64,000 nt of DNA from assembly GCA_009599575.1 (NCBI GenBank), contig VWND01000029.1, forward strand, positions 248,001 through 312,000, written 5' to 3'. Under the pieces are notes generated by a model that saw nothing but the letters and a program-made list of their open reading frames with translations, was not told where the DNA came from and did no database searches. The stretch comes from Blumeriella jaapii. Its lineage: Eukaryota > Ascomycota > Leotiomycetes > Helotiales > Drepanopezizaceae. The translations under genes were made by a program, and so were the position numbers. Positions 45,514 through 56,885 of the stretch are shown here, one piece after another; the stretch's first letter is position 1; every line of letters begins with the position of its first letter.

Positions 45514-48480
45514 GTGCATTTGATACATAATGGTCTCCTATGAAACAAGCTATACTCGCGTTGCTTGAATGCCACCGATACTTTCGCGGATGCCACCAGT
45601 CTCCTTACAACCAGTGAAATTTCAAGCTTCCGACAAGCGTGATAGGCTAGAACTACTCTCAGGTCTCTGCACGCTATCCTCAAATATGTATTTTCACTTC
45701 CTACATCACAACATCTATCTGCTTCACGCCAAAAAGTCCTCCCGTCAACATCAGTACACACGACACGCCGTCCTATGCTGGCGAGAACACCAAGTTTCCC
45801 CGCCAAATCTCCATCTTTTCCTCACACTTCGACACCCACCACGCCGTGCTCGGTGTCTTTCTTGGGTGTTGCGGGCGGAGGAATCTCAAAGTTGTGTACA
45901 GTAGATTCGCCATCCTCCCCCCTTCGGTGACTATCACCTCCAGTTTGCTCTTCGCGCCAGCTCCATTCACGCGAGCAACTCCCCCAACTAGTCTCACGGT
46001 CTGAACATGCCACTTTTTCAGCGAAGTCCGGCTTTGGTCTGCAGTACCGCAAGAGTGTCGAAACGGTACAATCAATCACGTGTGATCAGGTGGATTTTCG
46101 TGAGCGAGACATCCAGACAGACAAAGTGCGAATGTCGACAAGCTAGAACAACTACGCATTACTCACGCCCATAGGCGCGCGGATGCTATTTCTCTTGTGT
46201 TGTAATTGGCATGTTTGCATTGCACAGAGTCACGTGACGACGTGCACCGGCCGTGGCTATTTTCTCGACAACTCCATAGCTAGAACTTGCTCCCTAGACA
46301 TCAGCATCTCAACCTTTCGTGAGCTTCTTGCGACCAGGCATTTCTTCTCGCCCCGATGCGCTCTTGTTATCACAGGTATCAGGGCCGTACTGTGTGCCGT
46401 GGGATATCGAAGATCCGATCCCACACAAGTTGCAACGCCGCCGCAGCTCTCTCGCTGGCTGCTAACGGTTTCAGCGCGCGAGTCCCTGCGCCTGGTCCGT
46501 CGCGGGACAACTCTTGATCCTGACTTTCTGTGTCTGCGTCCTCACTTGAAGAATCGGGTTGGCGAGATTCTCTGTTGGCTTGGTCTGCGCCCATGCCCTC
46601 TTTGGACTGCGATGTCCCGGTCCCTGCGTGGTCAAGGAGCAATTATTGCACACGGGATAATCAAGCGCGGAATTGAAAACTGTGGTTGAGAAAAGACATG
46701 CCTGACAACAATCGACCTTGCCCAAAGCTGTACACCGAACGAGGGATTGGTTTAGTAGCCTTGGTGTCAGGCTGAGGATCAGATTCCTGGATACGAAATT
46801 CCCGTCAATGACGCTCTTTAGTTCCCAAAGCAAAAGGGGAGGTTAGAAAAGAAGCACCCGTAGTCAAAGACTGCATCCCCCGAAGTGGTGGTTTTCACAA
46901 TAAGCCTTTCATGTGGATATCTGCCGCCGAGGGGCGAGTCGATCGTCGCGCTACGCGCTGTGAATCCCGTCTTCGCTTAATCAAGTGGCGAGGAAAACAA
47001 AACGAGAAACAAAACGAAGAAGCCCCAGCAAGGAGGTCCAGTAATCCGCAGGTACTTCCAATTTGAGACGCAAATGCGAAGGGAAACTCGGGAAGTGGCT
47101 AGGGTCTAAAGTCGGGGGTTTGGTAAAGCACATTATGTATCGGAAAGGGACTTGCCGCACCCAAGCCGCCCTGGTTACTCGAGCTTTCCTCTACATCAGC
47201 AAGTTGTCGGTTGCGTTCATGTAATCGGAGCAGGAATATTGCTTTGAATCAAAGCTTGTTTTGGTTGTACATTTTACTGATGAGCGTTGAAAACCGATTA
47301 GTCGGGACGGCGGTGGATTCTGGAGGAAGTGTTCAGTGTTGCTGAGGAGGAGGAGGATCACGCGGCGACTTTCGTCGCGTCGGTAACGCCTGGTGAGAAC
47401 CACCATCACGCGTTGCGAGGGTACCGATGTTCTTCTGGCTGTTTGAATTGATGTGCTCTAGCTAGTTGCGTCCCGTGAAGCAGCCATTGGACATGGGAGG
47501 TACATCAGCTCCGAGAGAGCGGTACCCTCTTCGACGCACACACCATTCGCTTTTCTTCGCAAGCTTAGATATGGAACCGGGACATGGACGGATGATACAT
47601 TGGTAGAAGGTGACAGGTTTCGGGGTTATGGAATCTTTGTGCTGGGGAACATGTGTGATAGGGCTGCAGCAGAAGTATCAGGGACCGTTACTGTGAGACA
47701 GAGCTCGTAGTACAAGAGGCTCTGCTTCTGGAGACCGCTTGTCGTTTTCAAGTCTCTTTCCGATATCCCCTGCGAAGGTTAGCTGTGGCGGAATTTGGCT
47801 TTCCTTGATGCCAAAACAACCGGCCTCGATCGTCGCGTCACGCTTTGGGGATTTTTTCCGGAATCAATGATAACAAAAAGACATGGTACTCTTTTCCCCA
47901 CTGGCTTCCCGCCGGTTTGATCTCAGTACGACGCGCTTCATGGCCCTTTGAAGCATGTGGCCTCCTGTTGCATCGTGTTTGGTGCTAGTGGAGTGGTATG
48001 CTTGATTAGCCTACGAAACCTTTATTTGGTGTTTGTTTTTGGCAAAGGGAGTGAAATGAAGTTGGGTAATCATGGGTAATCAAGCAGCTTGTAAATAGTT
48101 CTTGATGGAGTACGGGTTACTTGGAGGTAGGCTTGACGTGGAGTACCGATGTTCACAGGAAGCTGCGAGCTACAGCCATCTCTAAACGACTTGTCCACTT
48201 CGGCTTTGAGATCTGCACCAGATATTTAACGTTGTATTCTTGCTATCAATCTCCCACACTCAACTGTTTCCTGCTCCTAACCCTGATGCAGTAAGAGGCC
48301 TTGCGAGATATATCATAAGCCGCATTCGGATGCGCAGGGGAGAGACCGACACGTCCTTGTTTATTCACCTGGCTGATACTGTGTTGAAATAGCCCAAAAG
48401 GGCACAAAGAAATTCCAGGTCGGTCGGAAGTGTCTGGCCAGTCACACGTTACTAGCGTCACCAGCCTCGCCTGTAGCCGA

Positions 48481-48486
48481 TATAAA
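48481..48486 (+). promoter_or_regulatory. TATA box of the cysteine-domain repeat protein gene
   Basis: TATAAA in the context GCCGATATAAACACCC, 157 bases upstream of the ATG at 48638. It is followed by a CA/CT-rich leader typical of highly expressed fungal secreted-protein genes. Confidence 0.6.
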
Positions 48487-48637
48487 CACCCTCGACCTTC
48501 AAAACAAACATCAACACCACACTCTCCTTTTTCCCACCTCCCTTCCTTCCACCAACCTCACCCCCTTGACTCTTGTCAGACCTTCCCTTCCTATCATTCA
48601 TACCTGACACCACCTCGATCGACTCAGACGCTCCGTC

Positions 48638-51194
48638 ATGAAGGCCCTCACTTCCACCTTACTGTTGCTCGCAGCTTCAGCTTCGATCTCTCTGGTCTCT
48701 GGCCAGGGCCACCTCGTGGGAACCAAGCTCGACGTCCTCGCATGTGCTTGTATGTGACCCAACTCGCCGTCAAAGCCGTACAAACTAACCTTTCTTCCGC
48801 AGCTGGTCCTGATTGCACGCACGCCGCAGCCGTCTGGGCTGGTTGTCAGAAGGGTGACCGCGTTGACAAGTCTTCCGACCCCTCCTCCGACACCAGATCT
48901 TGCCTCTGCCCAACCGGTCCAGCCATCCCGTCTCACCCAGAGTGGTTCTCAAGGTACAGACTAAGCTCTTATACCCCCACTGCTACAGGAAATCCGCTGA
49001 TGGAACTCCACTAGCCTCCAGAGCTGCATCACCTGTGTCGAGATGGTCATCGGTACAGGTCCAGGCACGCCTCTCTACAAGCAGCTCGATGAGATGGCCG
49101 GATCTAGCCACAGCTCAACTGGATTCTGCAAAGGCACCTTGACTACTGAAGACTTCGTCCACACGATGCAAATGGTAGCCAGCGCCAAGAACTTCCCTCT
49201 TGCTCTCCCCGAGGCTGTCTTGCACTTGCGTGCTGTGGAGGCTCGAACTGTTACTGAAGTGTAAGTCTGATACAGTCTTTCATTTCGATTCATGACTCCT
49301 GTCTAACATCAACCACAGGGTCTACGAGACGGTCGTTCACACAACCTACCTTACCCACTCGGCGCGCCCAGCTTTGACCTTCACGCCTCCCTCCATCTCG
49401 GGCCTCTCGACCTTGGTGACTATCGGACTGCCTCCATGCCCAGCTCAAGTTGGAACCATGTCGCCGCTGGGCTGCCGACCAAGATCCACCAAGTCCTTGG
49501 TCGAGATCTTCTGGTCGACCGTCCCCAGCTTCTCCGCGTCGTAAGTCGTGGCAGCTCATGCTTCCTCCATCTCTCTACCCCTAGGCTATGTACCAAACTT
49601 CCGCCACACCCTTTACGTGGATTCTGCTAACTTCCTCAATTCCTGCAGTCCAGAACCAAGTCCTAGCTCCAAGTCACTGGTTGAAATCACCTGGTCCACG
49701 GTACCCACCTTCTCTGCATCTCCAGGTCCTCTTTCATGGGTCCAGGTCAAGACATCTTCCACCTCGTCTTCTTGCCCAGAGACCTCGATCACTCCGCCAG
49801 CCGGCCCAAGTCTCTCCGCCCACCCCCTACGCTACTCGTCGTGGCCACAGTGGTCGGCTCCATCGGACTTCACGGCCTTCACCACTTTCCCCCTCCCCCC
49901 TACCACGACCCCCTCCACCTCTCCGTCCGCGGAGGAGACCACTCCGTCAGGCGCCTCAAGCTTCGCTGCTCATCCTATCCGCTTCTCCATGTGGCCACAG
50001 TGGTCGATTCCCTCGGATTTCACGGCCTTTCCCTCTGCTACGGCCACTGTCCCTGCCGCTTCCGGATCGCAATCGCTGGTAGAAATCACTTGGTCGACTG
50101 TCCCGACCTTCTCAGCATCTCCTGAGCCAGTGTTTACGTCTAGCTCTTCTCAGTCTCTGGTAGAAATCACTTGGTCAACCGTCCCGACCTTCTCGGCTTC
50201 TCCTGAGCCAGTGTTTACGCCTAGCTCTTCGCAGTCTCTGGTAGAAATCACCTGGTCGACTGTCCCGACCTTCTCAGCTTCTCCTGAGCCAGTCCTCAGC
50301 TCCTCGCAGTCTCTGGTAGAAATCACTTGGTCTACTGTGCCAACCTTCTCGGCTTCTCCTGAGCCAGTCTTTACGCCTAGCTCTTCGCAGTCTCTGGTAG
50401 AAATCACCTGGTCGACCGTCCCGACCTTCTCGGCTTCTCCTGAGCCAGTCCTCAGCTCCTCGCAGTCTCTGGTAGAAATCACTTGGTCGACCGTCCCGAC
50501 CTTCTCAGCATCTCCATGGCCTCCCACCCCCGCTGAATCTTCCATGGTGTCCGCACCAGCACCAGCACCCTCAGGCACCTCATGGACATCTCTCCCCGTC
50601 TCCGCGGACCTGATCACTTGCAGCAGTAAGAACTCCCCCCTCTCATCCAGCCCGTAGCCCATCCACCGCATCCCATGCACACCGACTAAACCCAAGCCCT
50701 CCCAGAGACCACGAGTTGCACACGCGCGAGCCAGATCTTCCAATCCTGCGCTTCCCTCGAATCATCGAGCCCCTCCAAGACAGGCGCAAAGGCCTGCCTC
50801 TGCCAGCAGCAAGGCTCCGAGTAAGCAAGCACCCTCCCCCTCTCCCCGACCCCCTCCTGACTCACCTCTCCTCCGCCGCAGCTGGCGCCTCTCCACCGCG
50901 CTCTGCGCTTCCTGCCTCACGCTCGCCCTACCGCCCAGCTCCAACTCCAGCGCGGCCAGCCTCAAGACGGCGCTCGCGCTCGCGCAGGACCTGTACTGCC
51001 ACGGCCCCGGCCCCGACGCCGACAGCGTGCCGCGCGTGCAGCGCGCGGGCGAGGCCATCGCGGCGTACTTCCAGTGCCCCTTGCTGGTCTGGGAGGGGCA
51101 GCTGCTGACAGCGCCGCTTGAGCTGGCGAAGGGGAAGGGGAAGGGGAAGGGAGAAGGAGGGTTGGGAGTGGCTTTGAGAGGAGCTGTTTTGTAA
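48638..51194 (+). CDS. Secreted protein with two related Cys domains around a SLVEITWSTVPTFSAS repeat stalk (711 aa)
   Basis: Family not recognised. Seven exons join in phase to 711 aa: 48638-48749, 48803-48953, 49015-49260, 49319-49540, 49649-50625, 50706-50820, 50882-51194. The signal peptide is MKALTSTLLLLAASASISLV. Domain 1 (about residues 35-135) has CTHAAAVWAGCQ, SCLCPTG, SCITCVEM and GFC. Domain 2 (about 568-675) repeats the pattern: CTRASQIFQSCA, ACLCQQQ, LCASCL and LYC. Between them is a Ser/Thr/Pro stalk with eight copies of KSLVEI/QSLVEITWSTVPTFSASPEP, the first two interrupted by intron 4. A second repeated block occurs twice (WPQWSAPSDFTAF, WPQWSIPSDFTAF). The tail is GKGKGKGEGGLGVALRGAVL, with no clear GPI signal. 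A surface or wall location is inferred. Confidence 0.8.
49649..50520 (+). repeat. Coding tandem repeat, SLVEITWSTVPTFSASPEP units
   Basis: The last six units (about 50071-50514) are 60-78 bp apart and nearly identical in DNA. They alternate between two linker types (VFTPSSS and VLSS), so the array evolves by higher-order duplication. Confidence 0.85.
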
Positions 51195-51530
51195 GTGAGT
51201 GAGGGAGTGAGTGAGGGAGTGAGGGAGTGGGAAGGTTGAGAGGGTGAGTTGATTCTCGCCTTGAAGGACTGCGCATCGATGGATTTCCTGGACGGCAGGC
51301 CGGCGAGCGTAGAGCGATGGATGGATGGATGGATGGATGGATGCGCTCCTTTCAGCCTCGGTGTGATTGCTCTGCGCTCTTTTCTCCTGCCGGTTTCCGG
51401 TCTCTGAGGTATGCACAGGAGCAGGTAGGTCGCATGCGCAATCATGGACCCATCATACCAGATCAGATCAGACGTACAATGCGAATGATATTGATTTCGC
51501 CATACTCGCTTACTTTCTCCTCTTTCCCTT

Positions 51531-51672
<142 letters not shown>

Positions 51673-52247
51673 CTCTTTTTTTTTCCTTTTTCCTCCTCCA
51701 TCCAAGCTTGCTTGCTGCTCACCCTCTCCGTCCTCTCCGTCCTCTCCGTCCCTCTTGGGAGGGTGTGAGGGGAGGGAAATACCGTTTGATGGATGGAAGC
51801 AGAGATGCAAAAAAGCAAAGATGCAAAAATATAACGATGCAGAGAGGCAAAGATACTAAAATGCAACGCCCCAAAAAACGCCCCAAAAAATGCCAGAAAA
51901 TAAGAAAATAAAAAAAAGTGAAGAAAAAGGAAACAGGAGACAGGTAAATAGCCAGCTACCTACGTACCTAAGAGGTAAGTATAACTCGCCGTCGTGAAAA
52001 AACACACACACCAGTACCCGACCTCTTTTTTTTTTCGTTTTCTTTCTCTTCTTCTTTCTTTTTTTATTCTTTCTTTCTTTTTTTTTTCTTTTCTTTTTCT
52101 TTTTTTTGTGGCTTCGGCTTTGCGAATAGATTGGTTTTGATGAGATTGGTACTGTAGGTTCGTAGATTGGTTGGTACAGTAAGTTGGTAAGTAAAAAAGA
52201 TGATAGATAAATAGGTAACCTTTTATTTTTTGTAATACCTGCTATAA

Positions 52248-52358
52248 TACTTTTTATAATACTTTTTATAATACTTTTTATAATACTTTTTATAATACTT
52301 TTTATAATACTTTTTATAATACTTTTTATAATACTTTTTATAATACTTTTTATTATAT
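52248..52358 (+). repeat. 12-bp tandem array (TTTTTATAATAC)
   Basis: About nine nearly identical 12-bp units, with decayed flanking copies on both sides. Confidence 0.9.
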
Positions 52359-54789
52359 TTTTTAAAACACTTTTTACAATACCTTCTATAACACCTCTTA
52401 TTGTACAATACCTTCTACAACACCTGTATTTACAGTACAGTAGTACAGTACAGTCGCTACAGCACCTACCTACCTACCTACCTAAGGTACCCAACGAAAC
52501 GGCTCGCTTATTCCCGCTCGCCAAGGAAAGTACATACATTCTAGCATGGTGTTTTGTTTACTTTCGTTTTTCTTCCTTTTTCCTTTCCTCTACTTTTTTT
52601 TTTTTGTCACCTCCCTTCACTTTTTTGATATCAAAATATCATTCCACTACTTGTTATCTAGATTTCCCTCCCTTTACCCCCCTTTTTTTACCTCCCTTTA
52701 ACCTCCATCATACCTCCTTTTTTCCTTCCCTTTCCTTCTTTCCCTTCCCTTCCCTTCCTTCCCTTCCCTTCCCTTCCATTCATTCAATCCCTTCCCATCT
52801 TTCTAACTCCCCTCCCTCCCCCTCCCCCCTCCCTTTCCTCCCCTCCCCCTACCCACTCCCACCTCACCTCACCACATCTACAGTACAGTACAGTACAAAA
52901 CCCACCCCACCCCACCGTCCCCAGCCCCCCATCCCCCATCCCCCCCCATCCCCCCATCCCCCCCATCCACCAAGCCACCAAGCCACCAAGCCCGCCCAGC
53001 GATCCCCGTACCACGAGAGCACACCCTCAAGCACACCCTCGAGCACACCCTCGAACGCGGCAGCGATGAGAGAAAGGGCTGGCTGGCTAGCTGGCTGGCT
53101 GGCTGGCGCTCGAGACAGCGGTGGCAGGCAGCCGTGACAGTGTGGGCGGAGGGCGAGAGATGCGGTCCGAAGGTACAGTAGAGTAGCATGCGGAGAGGAG
53201 AGGAGAGATCGGATCGGATCGGATCGAGGAGACGGACGACGTGGGGGGAGCGTGCTTGATGTGTGCGGGTCGAGGATGGGAAAGGGGAGAGACGTGGTTG
53301 CGAACATGGGCGGTGGGGTGCGTGATCTGTTACACCTGAGACGGTCGCGGTCGCGAAACCACCGACCGCCATCACGGACGGGAGACACCATACACAATAC
53401 GCACGACACGCGAGAGAGCGTGAGGATGAGATGCAAGCAAGCTAATAGCGGATGATTTTCAGATTAAGTTATTTCCCCGTCCTCCCTTCTGCCCCCTCTC
53501 GGAATCCCTTCCCCGTCCCTCTCCTCCAAAGCGTCGTCACCGTCACCGTCACCATCCTCAACCCAAGCCAGGCCAACAACAACCAATATCCAAATGACGA
53601 ACGCGCAAAAGAAGAAGTAGAAGAAAAGAAGCAGAATGAAAAGCCCCCTGCCAGAACGCCACATGTAGTTTTCCCTCCGATCCTACTCTACACCACACCA
53701 CCATTCGGATGATAATCAAATTTTCCCGACAACTTGTGAAAAAGGGAAATCACACACACACACACAAGAAAGGACGGCTGCGGCTCGTATATAACACCGC
53801 CGCATCGTCATCGCGTCATGCCTCTCTGGCGTGGGTCCGAAGAGCAAACGCGCAAGAGGTAGGCAAGAGAAGGTCACAATGCATACGCAGCAGGCAAGCA
53901 GTAACGACGATCGCAGAAACAGGCATGATATGAGAGGTGATGAGAAAGAGGCGTGATACGAAGGGTGATAAGAAACAGGCGTGATGTGAAAGACGATAGA
54001 GTACAGGAACAGGAATCGGATCTCGCCCGAAGCCGGTCCGTCCACAAATCAGAGTCCCGGGGACCGCAACATTCATGCCGGCCATGAGCCACTGGACGTG
54101 AAGAGCGGCCTAGGGTGTGACGAGGAGTGGAATAAGAGGATGTTGGGACGATGTCGGCAAATGAGGGTGAGCCGGAGAGAGGATGGATTCCATGTGTCTG
54201 TTCCGTCCAGAGAAAGGCGCCATGATAGATGCGAAGGACCAAGGCGTTCATAATGACAGCCTCGTGGTGATTAGTCGGGGCGAGTCTCATTCAACACGTG
54301 TTGGGGGGGATAAGTTTTCATATGGCGTAATTCGTGATTGGTTGCCCAGTCGCTGTACTAGATGTCCGAATGTTGGTTTGTGTATGGCATGAAAGGTTAA
54401 TTAAATGGCTGAAGAATCGAAGGTCGAATACCGAGTCCAGGGTCGTCTCGTCGTCCATCCCATCGTTCATAAGATTGTAGTAAATTCGTTCCGTGGAGAG
54501 ATGCGCAGCAGCAAGCAACACAACAGAAAGCAAGCGCGGTGTCCAACGATGCGAGCCGAGCCAGATGAGCCGGCCGGGCCGACAGGAGGTCGTAATTACA
54601 GTGGGCAAGCGGAACAGCGAATCATGGGAAGAAGCAGACAGAGCGTCTGACTGCGCAATGCGAGAATCAGTCAAACGCGAGCTGATGGATCCGACAGGTT
54701 CGTAAGTCGTCGAAGTGCATCTCTACACGCAAGACAAAGCCGCTTTTTGGTGTTGCTGTCCAGATCTAAAGTGTATCGTCGTAACGTCG

Positions 54790-56885
54790 TCAAAGAGCCT
54801 CTCGCGACTGCGGCGGAGAGAGCTTACAGGTATCGCGAGGTGGGTTGCGGACCGCCAGTCCGATCGGAAGAATCTGGCGCGTGGTTATCATCCCATCCGT
54901 TGTGTCAAGGCGACCCAGGGCATGCTCACCACTGCCTCTATGAGCATGACCGTTTTGTCGTGGCCGCGAGAACCCATTGCCCGCTCCCCAATCCGCCCCA
55001 GGGCCGCGGGGTTGACGCTCCACCGCCGCGCTCCCTCGTGGCACTTCCTCAAAGCTGCCATTGCTGGGTCTCTGACTTCCGATCGCACCGGTGGCGGGAA
55101 CGTGCGCCTCGCGTTCCTGGCCGATGCGCCCGGTGGCACTCGGTCGCGTCGCGTTGGGACGATCGTATCCGACGGTCAGGCTGCCGATGCCGTTCAGCAG
55201 GAAATTCTCGTCCCGTCCGTTCATGCCCCCGGCCGACGTGGGCGTCAGGTTGGGGGTGCCGGACGTGGCCGAGCCGTGGTTGTACTCTGCTGCGTACCGT
55301 GAGATATTCTGGGTCAAACCAGCAGGGAAACTCGCAGGCGAGGGCACGGATGATGGGGAATACGAACGCAGGTCTGCGAATGACTTCGCCGCTCGCAGGT
55401 TGTTGTGCGCAGAGAGCCCACCCGGGCCGGGCGACGCCGGTATGTCCAACAGGTTGGAGCTCTGGCGCGAGAGCGAATGGTACTGGCTAGAGTTCTCCCG
55501 GTCTCGCGTCTCGCTGAAATCGATCGTCGCCGCCCGGTTCAGGCCCCGGCGGGAGGACTCGGTATAGTAGTTGCACGGCTGAGGAATGGGAGGGCTGATC
55601 TGCGCGCTTCCTCTCTTGAGGATCTGGACGCATCGCGACTCGCCCTGCCCTTCCGATCTATGCTCGAGGGCCATGTGATGCGCGAGGGTGTGGATGGTGC
55701 GGCGGTCCGCGGGCGAGATGGAAGGTGGGAAGATCAGGGTCTCGCGTTTGGGGTCGTTCTTGAACAGCATCAGTTCACTGTAGTAGCCGAGGGTCACTGG
55801 TTCGTTCAGATCGACGTCTGGCCAGGTTAGCATAATGGACACAGGCGTGCACGCCGGCAGCGTAGGAGGAGAGTTACCGAGCTTGCCCCTAAAAGACACT
55901 GGAGATGGCGAAGCGGGCGGAGGGTGGTTGGCCGAGCTCATGGACGTCAAGGAGGCCATGGACGACTGCGCGTGCAGAGGGTTCTGCACCTGGCTCGGCG
56001 CCATGGGCTGGTGTTGCTCCTGCAATTGTCCGCGCTTCTCTCTCTTGTCTCTCTCGATCCGCTCCCGCTCCTGCACCGGCAACATCTTCTTGTACTCGAC
56101 CCGGAGCTTTCTCCCCTGCAGATCCATGTGGTTCATGCCCTGGATCACGATCTGCGTCTCCTCCGCATTGGTGAAGTTGGCAAAGGCCAGGCCCCGGAAC
56201 ACGCCCGAGTCGAAGTGGTAGTTGAAGGCGTAGGGAAGCGGCAGGCGCATGTCCGTCATGACTTGAATAAGCTGCTCCTTCTTGACCGCAAAGGGGATGT
56301 TCTTGATGACAATAGCCGTCGGGATGAGCTCCTCGTTGTCGCCCTGCGGCGGCGAGGTGCGTTGCTGGGGGAGCTGGTGCATGCCGAACTGGTTGTTCAT
56401 CTGGTAGTTGTTCATGTTCTCGGCTTGATGCACCTGGGGGTCGAGCCAACCCTGGAGAAAATTAGCCGCGCACCTACCAACAACAATAACAACCACCACA
56501 ACAACACGAAAAATCCGCAACTCACAGCCGGGAGGTTGGCTCGACGCGGGGGTTGCGCCTTCATACGACCCGTCGCGCTCATCGGGGTCGCCCCGGCATT
56601 GGCTCCTCCGTAATTCCAGGTCTGGTTCTCGTAGGGGTAGTTGGTGGGAGATTGTAGCGTGTTGGACGGCATCCTGTCAAAGCGGGCCGAGGGATCGTAG
56701 GACGAGGGACTCTCCTCCTGGTACATCAGACCAGCCTGCAGCGTTTGCGTGTTGTATGGCTCGAAGTGTCGCGAGGTCTGCCGGGTCAGCGTGAGGTTGC
56801 TGCCATAGCGACTGGAGACGGGCGAGCGGTTCTGGTTCTGGTTCTGAGGATACTCGGCGTACATGTCGTATTGGTGTCCAGCCAT
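54790..56885 (-). CDS. RNA-binding protein with RRM and R3H-like domain (Pin4/Cip1/Cip2 type)
   Basis: Likely cytoplasmic mRNA-binding regulator of the fungal Pin4/Cip group. Exons 56885-56526, 56451-55878 and 55817-54790 give 653 aa. The start is MAGHQYDMYAEYPQ. The RRM lies at about residues 163-245, with RNP2-like AIVIKNI and RNP1-like RGLAFANF. After a Ser/Pro linker, DLNEPVTLGYYSELMLFKND precedes an R3H-like block at about 348-380 (DRRTIHTLAHHMALEHRSEG). The C-terminal part is Ser/Asn/Gly-rich and disordered (RQSSNLLDIPASPGPGG). Intron 2 (55818-55877) is 60 nt, has GTAACT, branch GCTAAC and CCAG, and contains no in-frame stop, so retention would insert 20 residues. I remove it because FRGKL then joins DVDLNEPV, the arrangement I expect for the family. 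Confidence 0.9.

Larger units (their letters stand above)
43119..48637. other. 5.5-kb gene-free stretch
   Basis: I find no supported gene. Frames such as 43578-44213 (+), 43836-44198 (-) and 46183-46689 (+) overlap one another antisense and lack domains or signal peptides. The stretch contains the 149-bp tandem repeat and, at its right end, the promoter of the cysteine-domain repeat protein. Confidence 0.5.

Noticed and set aside
48681..49014. Unspliced frames across the first exons of the cysteine-domain gene
   Set aside because: Introns 48750-48802 and 48954-49014 with good splice signals give a continuous secreted protein; the read-through frames lose the signal peptide and the cysteines.
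50150..50743. 197-codon minus frame with EAEKVGTVDQVISTRDCEEL repeats
   Set aside because: Antisense translation of the SLVEITWSTVPTFSAS coding repeat.
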